Positions 13,801-25,509 of a stretch of DNA of 64,000 nt are shown here, piece by piece. This DNA comes from Rostratula benghalensis. Its lineage: Eukaryota > Chordata > Aves > Charadriiformes > Rostratulidae. The position numbers and the translations under genes were made by a program. The notes under the pieces are model-generated. The model saw nothing but the letters and a program-made list of their open reading frames with translations. It was not told the DNA's origin and ran no database searches. The stretch lies in contig VXAI01000194.1 of the NCBI GenBank assembly GCA_013399305.1, positions 1,192,591-1,256,590 on the forward strand, given 5' to 3'. Every line of letters begins with the position of its first letter. Position 1 is the first letter of the stretch.

Positions 13801-16800
13801 TATTATTCCACGGCAGAAACATTCGTTGTGGAAGTACAGATGAGATCTGTGGCATCAGGAGGGACGAGGACCCTTCTCTCTTCCCATGGAGCTGCCAGGA
13901 GGTGACACAAGCTGCCCTCGTGTCACCGGGGCTGAGGGTTATAACTGTCCCCAGTGGTGCTGTCAAGCGGATGGAGCCCGGTCCTTGCCACGTTTTCCCC
14001 GTTGGAGGAGCGGGAATGGGAGGAACCGGTTGCCTTGTGCTCGAAGTGCAAAGGCTGTCAGGTTGCTAAGCAGTGCTTTTTTCAGAAATGAAATGCCAGC
14101 AGACGGGAGTTGTAGCAGGGCAGGACGTGGGAGAGCACAAAGAGAAATCCAGGCGATGTTTCTAAATTTGCAGCTGCGGCTCTGGATATAGCAGCGCACG
14201 GGGCCCTTCGTCCTCAGCAGCGTCAGTGACAGCAGTGACATCCCCGAGCTGCAGCCCACGGGGAGCTGGTGCTGGCTGCCTGAGATGGGACAGGGTTGGG
14301 TTTAACACCCCTTTCGAAATGTACCTCTAAGATGGACCTTAAGATGGGCTTTGCTTTTCTTTTGCCCCAGTAAGATCAGAGCTGGGGTTTTGTTATCGAT
14401 TCTCTCTCCCGGAGTCCGGTTTTACTTGGGGCAAATGCAATTCTTGGCGTAGGTTCTCTTTCTCCTGGTGGTTAAGCAGCAGAAGCTGCTTTGGGGCAGG
14501 GAGGGGACGGGAGCTTGGAGTTTTCCCAGGAGAACAGGAAAGGGGAATAGAACGTAGACATGGGGCTGCACAGGCTGGAAAACAGGCAAAGGTTTGCAGG
14601 AGCAAAGAAGGTCAATTGAATTTTCTTCCACTGCCCCACCAGCTGAGACAGATTCTGGGCCTGAGCAGCAGAAGGTCTGAGCTGATAACAGGAATCAGGT
14701 GGAGAAGGTTTCAGCCCCATCAGCCAGCCCTGGGGTGGCCCCGGGCCTGAAGCTGGAAGCCAAAGGGACAGTAGCCCCTTGTTGGTTTGCGTGTGTCCCG
14801 GGATGAGGTTCAGGCTCTTCTGGAGCCATGGCTGAGCACAAAAATACAACTTGTCCTTGCACAGAAGTGGGGTGTAGCAGGGCCTCGTGCTGCAGGGGGT
14901 GCATTAACTCCCAGCGATGCTCTGCTCTTCCTCCCACCCTGGGAACAGAGGGGTTAAGGGCACAGCAAAGCTTAATGAACCAAGGAGCTGAATTAAAACA
15001 GCTGGCTGGATTGACTTGGCCTGGCCATGCTGGATGACTTATTGCTTCATAATCAGCTTTCTAAGTAGGCACAGGTTCACTTGCAGGGTGGCTGGAGTAG
15101 GGAACAAGCTCTCTGTGTTGGCATAAAGCTCATGAGCAATGGGCTTTTGTCTGTTGCTTGCCCTTTGGGGCTGGGTGATCCCAGGCTGGGTGCTTGTTTG
15201 TAGCCATGGACTTCGGGCAGGGTGTTTGCAGGGAAGCACCTTTCCTCAGAGCTGCTCTCCACTGCCTGCACAGATAAAATGCTTTTCTTCCCGATTTTCT
15301 GTTCCAGCTGGGGGAAGGTTCCCAGCTGAGCTGATGAATTCCCCCTGCAGGAGAGGATGGGGTGGTGGCATCTGGTCAGCTGTGGCATTTCTTCTGCCCA
15401 GGAACTGGGCAGTGGTACAGAAAGGGCTTATCCCTCCCTGGAAAATCCACCCACAGACAGCCTTTTTTGGCTTAGAAAGTAAGTGGTGGGAGAGGCGGGG
15501 GGAAGCCAAATATGCGATTTGAGGGGGGAAATCAAATATGCCATTCAACATCCACCAATCTGTGTTCGCTTTTGGAAACGTTGGCTTTTCTGGGTGAATT
15601 ACACCAGTTTCTCCCCAACTGCAGCTTCACTGCTCCTAACTAAGAGAGCCGAGCACACTGCAGTCTGCTTCTCACCTCCTATCCTCCAGCCCTCGGGCTG
15701 TTTGCACAAACCAAGAGTGCTCTGAAATGAAATTCTAGATGTCATTTAAATGGTGACGACGGGGTCCTGCCTGTGCCCTGTTGTTACCCTCTGTGAGGGT
15801 GCTGCTGGCTCGGGCCAGGAAGAGGAACCAGTGAGGTTTTTAAGAGCTGCATCCAGGATTTTTATTCCGGATGTGGGACCTTCACAAGGGGAATTGTGCT
15901 GTTAGCCGGAGAAGGGCTGCGGAGATAACACGGTGGAAACTAGTTTGGCAGCGTTGTGCAACAACCAGGGATCCTCTGGTACACAGCTTTAGGGCTTAAC
16001 TTTCACAAGCCCCTGAAACCACCTCCAAGCCCTTCTGAGTCAGTGGGGACCAGAAAAAAAGCCCTCCTGAAAAAAAAAAAAAAAAAAAAAAAAATAGAAG
16101 ACAACTAGCCTTTTTCCTGCTGTATCTAGTTCCTTGCTGTGTAGTGAAGCTCTTGTGTAACTGAGTAATTCTGCTTTTTCCTGAGCTATTGAGTGTAACT
16201 TTGAATATTAACAGCTGTTGTATAACCTGGGCACTGCACATCCTGCTCAGCAAAGCCTTTAGCTCTGGAGCATTTACTGCAGCGCTGAGGTCCCTTGGAA
16301 TGTGGGAAGTTCCATGGACTTGTCCCAATCAAGTATCTCCTGGGGGGTTGGAGATGGAGGCTTGTGGACTGGATTAGCCACCCTTTGCCTCCCTCTTACC
16401 TCCCTGAGCCTCCAGGTTGCCTGGTCCTTGACTCTGGTCTTGGGCATTCACAGGCTCAATTTGGTTTCAAACCAGAACAGGTCTCTGGCTTTTTCTTTTT
16501 TTTGTGTGTGGTTGTTTTTTTGGTTTTTTTTAATTTATTTTAGAAAGCATCTGCAAACACTGAGGCAGACCTGCTCCTCACAAAGACACCCACAGATCTG
16601 AGTGCAAAAAGGCATTATTGGGGCTGAGAAATTGGAGATTGTTGCCAGCTGGGTATGAAAAGAAACACCACCAGGAGGGGAACCAAGTTACTTCTCCATC
16701 CTCTTCACGGTGCTCCTTCTAGCAAAGACAGATGGTATTTGTGGGTCCCTCAGCACCCTGTAATACCCTGTGGGCATCCTGCAGCATCTTTGGGAGCTCT

Positions 16801-19800
16801 GCGATGCGGTGATGTCCCACGTGAGCAAATGCCACCACATCCTGGGAGGGTGGAGGTGGCTCCTCTGCAAGGATGGTGGCATTCACCCGGGGCTTTGTGG
16901 GTTGGGAGCGGGGTGTGAAGCCACTCTTGAAGCAAGTGACAGCAGGTTTCCTGCCAAAACCCTTATAGGGTTGATGACTAGCACCATCTAGGCCTTGTAG
17001 GTAAACTAGCACTTGTACCAACTTTTTGATGGAGCTTCTGTAGGACGAGGTGGTGGTTGGCAGCCCCAGAGCTGGACTGTCCCACTGGGTGTCCCTGCTG
17101 GGGACTGTTCTGTCCCATTGTGTCTAACAACCCAGCTTTCTCCCAGAGTGCTTCTGAGAGTGAATGTGGGGGGGCTTCTCTTCCCCTCCTTGGTCTCCAA
17201 ATGTCACAGGAGTTGAGGAATAAAGTGCTGATGTTGCTAATCAAAGCCTGAGTGGTCCATAAAGGTGCTGAGCATTAGGCTACCTGGGAGCCTCTCTCTT
17301 GAGAGCCACATTTTTGCTGAGGAACTTTTAAAACCCACAAACAACCCTTCCTTGATCTCAAAGGCTTTTCCCTTGGGAGTGTCTCCTCTCATTAATGAGG
17401 CACAAGACCTCTCATAGCTCTTCTGCTTGTGCCATGAAGTTATGGGTCCCCGGTACCCTCACAGATCTCTGTCTCAGAGTTGGGAGCTCTATTCAAGTAT
17501 CACTTCCAGGGTCTGGAGCGAGGCCTCAGGAGGGTCTGATTAGTTGTTGCATAATCTTCTGGCTTTCCTGGTGCCTCCCATCACTCTCTCAAGCCAACGA
17601 CCATGTGATGGTGAAGTCAGAACCTTGCAGTAAGATTTCTCTTTTTTTGATAAGTCAGTGCTTTTTGGAAACCTGCGCTTTTCTGACTGAATTTTCCAAG
17701 AACTGGCAATTACATGTCACTCTATGACTTTGTCCTTACAAAATCTGCTTCCAGGTTCCACTTTATCTTAACCTTCACCAGAAATCCCAACTGAAATGCA
17801 TTCATTTGACTTCCTTTCTCTGCTGCCTCTTTCCCTTTAAAGTGCCTTCGCACGTGAGCTGCTTTTTTAAAAAAGTCTTTGCTTTGAGCTTTTTCCAAAC
17901 CCTGCCTTGATGCCTGCTTGGTTTTTTTCCACCCCTTTGTCTGTCCTATATTTTTTCCCCCCTTGTGATGCTGCCTAAGATAGGAACAAGCCCACGTTGG
18001 GTAGCAAACCCACGGCAGGGGAAACAGAACAAAGTGAGAGTTGCACAAAGCAGGAAATCTATTATCCCCCTAAAAAGCAGCTTTGAAGCTGAAGCTCTTT
18101 AGGTGCTTTGGATGCTGGGGAAGAGTGGGGTTGATTTTTGTGTGCTGTCCCTCTTCCAAAGCAGCCTGTGGAAGCCCCTTTGTGTTGAGGTCACGCAGTT
18201 TTCTAACTGAGTGCTGAGGAAATATGAAATTTTGGGGTGTGCTGGTAGGTTTTGCTGATGGCAAGTGGAAACAAAGCCAGGGCAGAGTCTGGGTGGATCC
18301 CACCTGCATCTGGTGGCTGTGCTGAAACACCAGGTCTGCGAGATCATGAATCCTTTTCCAAGAATGATTCCAAAGTGGGATCACTCTCCCACTTAGCTGG
18401 TAAGTGATGCTCGGTGCCAAACGAGGAGATGCTCAAAGACACAGCGTGGTGTGTGCCAGCCCTGCAGGTTGTTCATGACTCCAAAGGCTACAGGAGCTCC
18501 CAGAGGGACCAGCTGGTTCCAGGAGTGCTTCCCAAACGAGTTGTGCAATCCCAGGTGCTGGTCCTTCCCCAAACAAATGGACTTAGCTCTGTTTGAGGTA
18601 CACACACACATGCAGATGTTGGCAAACCTCCCACGTGTGACTCTACAGGAAGAGTCTGGGGAGAGCACAGGGATTTTCTTTGTTTTCCTCTGTTTTTTGA
18701 TTCGGTGTGGGAGGCAGCAGCCAAGCTCTAGAGAGAGCAAGAGGTTAGGATGGAGCCCAGCAGAAGATAAGAATGAAAAGGGGAGTAAGGAAATGCTTGA
18801 CCAAAGGCTTGTGGTGTTCATTTAGTGAATCTGGCTCAGCTGTGGGGTGTGAATTGGGTTTGAGTCCTCTGCAGGACAGGAGAGCAGGTAGAGGTGAGGA
18901 AGCTCTAGCTCAGTACCATGGGAAAGGTCTCCAGAGCTTTGGTCCTGGGTTGGTGTTTCCTGGTGTGGGCATTCCCAAGGGAAATGCGGTACTGATAACA
19001 TGAGGGACTCTGGAAATAATGATTCAATGCATTCCACGGGAAAAAGGAAAGGAAAACAGCATGTGCTTTCACTTCAAAGGGGCTTGAATTATTTTGAAAG
19101 CTGAAGAAACTGCCTTTGGGGTTTTGTAGAGGATTTTCTTGTCCCTTTTCCCTACCTTTTCCTTTTCTTCCCCTCCCTGTCCAGCCTCTCACTTTTTTCT
19201 TTTCTTTTTTTTCTTTAAAGTAGAAGTGGGAAACCCAGAAACCATTCTCTAAATTTTATTTTAAAATGTGGTAGTTAACTTCTGCTGCTTAAATAATGGT
19301 CAGCCTGGTTGAAAGGTTCCTCTCTCCCCATGACAGAAAGCTTGCTTTTGGGGGGAAAAAACCCTCAGCTGCCTCCATGTAGCCAAAAGACATCTCAATT
19401 CCCTAAACCTCTTTACTTTTGCTGCTTTTGTTGCTCTTCTGGTGCCCTGTGATTGCAATAAGTGCTGATAAAGGGTTATTTAAAGGTATTGTGAAATACA
19501 ACGTTGTGTTCCCTGTCTTGCTCCCGAGTTTACAAATCTTTCATTTCATTTGGCTCCGTGGAATGGGATGGGCTGATGGAGATACCCTTGGTAGCGAGAG
19601 GGAATTTGTCTTCATAGGAACAGCACTAATTGCCACTGGAGCTGCCGAGACGTAAACTGGGCTCTGAGCCTCAACTGGTGGGTTTGGGGATGATGGAACC
19701 TCCCCAGCAAACCCATGCCTGGCTGGGCAGTGCTGTGGCTTGTACCTGTGCCTGGAGCAGGGCTGAGGTCTGTGAGATGGGTGAAAGGAGAGAAGATTGG

Positions 19801-20700
19801 TACTAAGGATGCTAAACCTTCCGCCAGTGTGTGTCCAGGAAACTGGAAGCTGCGTGTTCTGGCATGTGTGGGGTTTGACAGTGAAGTGCTACTAAAATTT
19901 ATTGGTGATTTTTTTTTATTATTTTGTTTTTCCTCCTCTGGCAGCAGGTGGGATTATGATGGCAGGGCTGTTTGTTCCCAGGAGGGAAGCGGGAGGGCGA
20001 TGCCTGATCAGCTCTTCCCCTCCTGCTCCGGTGCCTGGTCCAGCGGAGAATATCCCAGCTCTCAAATTGGTATGAAAAGTGCTTTTTTTTTTTTTTTTTT
20101 CTTTTTGTGTGTGGAAACCCCAGTACTGCAGGTTGTCGCCCATTGACCACAGCACCTCAGCAATACACAGCCCCTGGCTGTGAAAAGCTGTTCCTTGGGG
20201 ACTTGAGCGTGGCCATGGGCTGCTTTAATGAGCTTCGGTGTGATTAAGACTCCCGCTGTGTGCAGCCAGCCCAGGATGACCCCTCCTCAGTCTGGGGACC
20301 TCAATGGCATCGTGCCTTCCCCACCAGGACTGGGAGAGCTCCAGAGAGGGGCTGGAGACCAGCACCAGTGCCATGGCTGGCCCCATGGCCCCTGGTGGGG
20401 AATGCCTCTGGGTGGGCTCTGGATCCAAGTGGCCTCAAGCCACCACGTTCCCTGGGGTGACCACAAGTGTGTGGCAGTGCCGTTCTCCCGGGAAGGAATA
20501 TCTTTGTGTGCAGAGGTATTTTTCTGGGTGAATTTTGGGGTACAGGAGACCACAGGGAGCTCAGAGATGGGGAGAGTGCTGGGCTGTCCCCTGTTCTGCC
20601 TCTTCCCTTGCTCTGCCTGGATAACCTCCTCGGTTTGGCAGGGTTTCTGGTTTTTGTTTGGTTTTACTGTTAATTTTTAAACAATTCTCCAATTTTTAAA
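10855..20700. other. intergenic region, no supported gene
   Basis: Nearly 10 kb between the KLF15-like 3' end and the ELK4 promoter. I see no open frame with protein-family resemblance and no CR1 copy I can define. It contains a poly-A run (16070-16094), poly-T runs (for example 20081-20100) and a 12-bp palindrome AGATACGTATCT at 13674-13685 within a small GATA cluster. In human, SLC45A3 lies upstream of ELK4 in this orientation; I find no multi-helix transporter frame here. Confidence 0.7.
16070..16094. repeat. poly-A tract (25 bases)
   Basis: A homopolymer run in the intergenic region. The preceding 200 bases do not resemble any gene I recognise, so I cannot call a retrocopy. Confidence 0.85.
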
Positions 20701-21118
20701 AGCACTTTAATGTTCTGTGGCTTGCTCCTTCCTCTCTCCGCCTGCTGTGGACGAGGGACCAGGCTGCTGTCGCTCCCCCCGCGGACCGCAGCGCCTGGGG
20801 AACTCCACGTTACCCGTGACACTCCACGCAAACGCCCCCCTGCGGGACCTACCCGCCTCCGGGGCCACCGGGACCGGGCCGCTGGCACATGGCTGCGGGC
20901 AGGCGCTAGGCCCCGGCGGACTACACTCCCCAGGGGCCTTTGCGAGCGGTGGGTGGAAAGATCGTTCCCTATTGGTCGGCGGCGCCCCCGCTCCGCGCCA
21001 CGATTGGTCCCCGCGGAGCGGTGGGCGGAAGTGTGGGGTACGGCGGCCGCGGAGGCCCGGCGGCGGAGGGACGGGCGCTCCCGCCATGTAACGCGCCGCC
21101 GCCACCGCTTCCCGGCCC
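20700..21118 (+). promoter_or_regulatory. ELK4: CpG-island promoter, probably of ELK4
   Basis: GC-rich, CpG-rich DNA with two inverted CCAAT boxes (ATTGG at 20971 and 21003), a GC box overlapping an ETS site (GGGCGGAAGTG near 21023-21033) and a sequence resembling the ZNF143 promoter motif (ACTACACTCCCCAG at 20920-20933). The sequence is then lost in a gap. ELK4 is the next plus-strand gene, and its first coding exon begins with an acceptor, so an upstream untranslated exon is required. I infer that the exon lies in or next to the gap. Confidence 0.65.
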
Positions 21119-22099
21119 NNNNNNNNNNNNNNNNNNNNNNNNNNNNNNNNNNNNNNNNNNNNNNNNNNNNNNNNNNNNNNNNNNNNNNNNNNNNNNNNNN
21201 NNNNNNNNNNNNNNNNNNNNNNNNNNNNNNNNNNNNNNNNNNNNNNNNNNNNNNNNNNNNNNNNNNNNNNNNNNNNNNNNNNNNNNNNNNNNNNNNNNNN
21301 NNNNNNNNNNNNNNNNNNNNNNNNNNNNNNNNNNNNNNNNNNNNNNNNNNNNNNNNNNNNNNNNNNNNNNNNNNNNNNNNNNNNNNNNNNNNNNNNNNNN
21401 NNNNNNNNNNNNNNNNNNNNNNNNNNNNNNNNNNNNNNNNNNNNNNNNNNNNNNNNNNNNNNNNNNNNNNNNNNNNNNNNNNNNNNNNNNNNNNNNNNNN
21501 NNNNNNNNNNNNNNNNNNNNNNNNNNNNNNNNNNNNNNNNNNNNNNNNNNNNNNNNNNNNNNNNNNNNNNNNNNNNNNNNNNNNNNNNNNNNNNNNNNNN
21601 NNNNNNNNNNNNNNNNNNNNNNNNNNNNNNNNNNNNNNNNNNNNNNNNNNNNNNNNNNNNNNNNNNNNNNNNNNNNNNNNNNNNNNNNNNNNNNNNNNNN
21701 NNNNNNNNNNNNNNNNNNNNNNNNNNNNNNNNNNNNNNNNNNNNNNNNNNNNNNNNNNNNNNNNNNNNNNNNNNNNNNNNNNNNNNNNNNNNNNNNNNNN
21801 NNNNNNNNNNNNNNNNNNNNNNNNNNNNNNNNNNNNNNNNNNNNNNNNNNNNNNNNNNNNNNNNNNNNNNNNNNNNNNNNNNNNNNNNNNNNNNNNNNNN
21901 NNNNNNNNNNNNNNNNNNNNNNNNNNNNNNNNNNNNNNNNNNNNNNNNNNNNNNNNNNNNNNNNNNNNNNNNNNNNNNNNNNNNNNNNNNNNNNNNNNNN
22001 NNNNNNNNNNNNNNNNNNNNNNNNNNNNNNNNNNNNNNNNNNNNNNNNNNNNNNNNNNNNNNNNNNNNNNNNNNNNNNNNNNNNNNNNNNNNNNNNNNN
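21119..22099. other. assembly gap (N)
   Basis: 981 undetermined bases inside the probable ELK4 promoter island. The right edge is a pure G run. The first ELK4 exon is probably in here. Confidence 0.99.
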
Positions 22100-22127
22100 G
22101 GGGGGGGGGGGGGGGGGGGGGGGGGGG
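22100..22127. repeat. 28-base G homopolymer at gap edge
   Basis: An unbroken run of 28 G immediately after the gap, followed by G-rich DNA up to about 22270 (GGGGGGGTGGGTGTG near 22172). It may be a real G-quadruplex tract that stopped sequencing, or a low-quality read end. Confidence 0.8.
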
Positions 22128-25100
22128 TGTGTGTTGAAAGTGGAGGAATTGGTGGTCTATAAGTACCGGAGTGGGGGGGTGGGTGTGTTATAAACCAAGA
22201 ATAGAGGTTGGGGGGGGTTGTCTTTAAGTGCAGGAGTGGGGCTGTGGGCGAGTGCTCGGTGCGGTGGGGGCAGGAGCTCATCGTTAGCATTTCTTCATCT
22301 TCATCGTGTTCCTCACAGCCCCAGCCCCTCACCAAGCAGAGCTCGCCCGTCAGAGCCGTGCGGTCGTGATTTATTTTTTTTTTTTTAATTTTTTTTTTTT
22401 CTCGGCCTGTTTATTTTTAGGGTCTTAGCGCCTGTTTGTAGAGAATAGTTGTTCCATCGTCATAGCAACCCGGCTAAGTGTATTATAAACATCATTAAAG
22501 GAAACCTTTCCCATCTTAAATGAGACTTCCTCTTCATAATAAAGTTGAGAGCGACCGAAAACGGTTAACCTGTTGTTGGGGGCTCACTCCCTGCAGAGAC
22601 CTGATCCCCCCCCCCTCCCTTGTTCTTTAAGAAGGATGCTCTGACTTTCATTGTTTGCTGCTAATTGAATCTGCTGTTGGTAAACATTCCCCTCGGCCCA
22701 TCGTGGCGGCAGATAAGGAGGAAGCGAGCGTAATCTACTTAGAGAGCAGCTTCCACGGAAATCAGCATTTTTATGGCTTATTCCGGGGAAAAAAAAATCA
22801 CACCGAGGTCAGAAAGCAGCCGAGGAGCTGGTGGAAGGCATTTCGGTTTTGGAGTTCGCCGTTCTCTGTAGTCGTCCTTCACCTTCCCTGAACAAGGAGA
22901 GAGGTGGAAAAGGGAGGGTTTTCGGAGGGTACAGCGAAGCAGGGCAGTGGGGTTTGCTGTCCATAAGGCCCATGGCGGTGGGGTGTCCGTCCTGGGCCAG
23001 GGATGGAGGATCTGGGTGATGGTGGCAGCTGGGGGAAGAACTTTGAAGTGCTTTGAAGTCCCGCTTAACTGGCCGTGTTCAAACAGGTTAAAACATTTTT
23101 ACATGCTGGGCAAAGCCAAAATACCAAAGCAACCGCCACTGTCTCGGTATCAAGATTTAAGAAAACAAAAAAAGCTGTTGGGCTCATCGGTTCCTACCAC
23201 CTGGAGTCTTCAGCCGTGAGAGAGATGGGATTCCCAGTGCCACTGCTGTCCCACGTGGTGGCTTTTCTAGTGCTTTTTGCTCATACAGAAAAGCTTTCTT
23301 GGGTATCTGAAAGGTGGAGGATATTAGAAAATACCCTACTTAAAAAAAAAAAAAAAGAAGTACTCATTCCTCAGGAGTTAAGAAGCTGAAGCAGATTGTT
23401 CCCAACCCCCCAGATATTTGCGAACACCTTCATTTCGTGCAAAGCAGCTTAATTTTTGAGCCGAGACCCCAACGTTTTCTGGCAACGTTTGCCTTAAGTA
23501 AACACAACTGTCAGACGTGGAGCGGGATCAGGCAATGAAAACCTCGGGAGCAGCTCTTATCGTGAGGACATCCTCCAGCATTTCCTTCCAGGGAGCTTCC
23601 TGCCCCCAGCACCACGGCTTCTCCCTCGGAACGAGCTGATTTTTTTCCCAACTGCTTTGGAACCAACGGGGCAGTGAACGCCGGAGCCCAGGCAAAGACA
23701 AGAATTTTTTGAAGCCCAGCGTGTGTGGTTCTGTTAGGGTTGTTTGTTTTTTGTGGGTTTTTTTTTGTTGTTGTTTGTTTTTTTTAACCTGATTTTAATA
23801 TTATTTTTTTTCTGAGAAAGTATAATTTGATTAGTGCTTGGAAGGCTGCCGAAGTTTGGAACTTTTTTTAACAGTGGTGTGGCAGACGTAAAAATCTGCC
23901 ATCTCCAGTTGAATTTCTTGTGAAGTGACTTTATTTCACGCATGTGACGGGATTTTAACTGGTAAATGACCCGTCTTTGGCAAGCACAGTAGCAAAACAA
24001 GCGATGGTGACTGTTGTTAAGGTCCTTGGATAATACTTTGTGTGTTTTAGGAAAGGACTGAATACCCTTGATGCACTTCCCACCGCATCGGAGCGTGTCC
24101 CTGGCTGGATACCCCGAAGGGGTCTGGGTTTGGACACTGCTCTCCCTAAAATGAACAAAAATTGATAAAATGCTGAAAGTGCTAGTTCAGGTGAATCGCT
24201 GTTCTTGGGGGCTTGAAAATATTTTAGGAAAGGCTTATTAGCGGGAGGTTTTAAGTGCAGTGCTAATGAAATTGCTGCTTGGTTGTGTGTTGATAACCAT
24301 TTGACTCGATTCTGCATCAGTGATGCTAAAGGGCCTGTCCCTCTACTAAAATAAACTTTATTTATGGTGTTGTCTGGACAAAGGCACTGAAGGGCCTGAG
24401 CTGGCTTTGAAGTTAACCCTGTTTTGAAGACAGACTTGGGCCCGTGACCTCCAAAAATCTCCTTCAGCCCAAGTTGTTCTCCTGTTTGTTTTCCTGGAAC
24501 AGCTCTCCCAGCCCCGGTGTCCCCGGGAACGTTGTGCAGGGGTGGCTGTCGGCACGTTCCTGCTGTTCACCCACCGTGGCCACCTTTGAAGGAGCAAGGA
24601 ACCAGGGGAACAGTCCTGTGGTGTAAAGTCTTCATGGTTCAGCTGCGCTGCCCATGTGTGCGCTCCACGAGTCCCAGTGCCCCTGGAATTGTGTAAAAAC
24701 TGAATTTTCTTTGCCTGCCTCTGCGCCGTTCCGTGTGAGCTCCCCGAGAACCACCTCCTGAGTTCCTGTTGCTGCCTTTCTGGTTTCTTTCTTCATTTTA
24801 GCAAAAGGGTTTGTGATCTGAGAAGAGGTTTCTGTGTCACCTTACGTCTTTGCCTCCGCTCCGAGCTGCTTCCACACTCATTTTCTGAGGTGTCACTTCT
24901 TGTGTCAAGCCCTGGGCCGCCGGCACCGCGTCACTTACACGCGTGGTGGAGATGGTTTTGCCCTCGCCGTGTCCCGTCTGTGTCACATCCTTTCTTCCCG
25001 TTGCTCCTCGTGTGGGGTCAGATGAGACCTGACTGCTTGATTCAGGCCATCTGCAGAAGCCATCAGGCCGCAGATGCTTACGGGGAGGCTTGGTGGAACA

Positions 25101-25478
25101 AACCGAGGTGAAAGATGACTCGAGCTGTTCTCGGCGTGGAGTCAAAGCACAGGAAATCTGCCCCGGGGGCCTTGAAGATGGGGGTTAAGGGCAGATCCCC
25201 TCGGTGCTGCCTCCGCCGGGGCGTAGCAAGGTGTCTCTCTCTCCTTTTTGAGGAGCAAGGGACTTGCTTGGGTTTGTTTCGCAGTGGTTAAGCCCAGCTG
25301 GTGGCCAGGGGAGAGGTTGGTTCCCGTATCCCACTTCCCAAAGGGTTCCTCCATCCCCTTTCCCCAGGAGATGCAAAGCCCCGAGGCTCCGTCACCAACT
25401 GAATCGCGTGGAGCATGTGGTGGCACCGATGCATGAGGAGAAGTCACTGGAAAAGATGCAGATCTCATGTCCTGGCTT

Positions 25479-25509
<31 letters not shown>

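Noticed and set aside
16070..16094. Processed retrocopy ending in the poly-A run
   Set aside because: The sequence upstream shows no gene resemblance and no target-site duplication was found.
20707..22335. Long open frames on both strands around the 981-base gap
   Set aside because: Most of their length is undetermined sequence, and the rest is CpG-island and G-run translation without family resemblance.
22451..22469. GTTCCATCGTCATAGCAAC as an RFX X-box
   Set aside because: Only the right half matches the RFX consensus; the left half has a mismatch at a key position.
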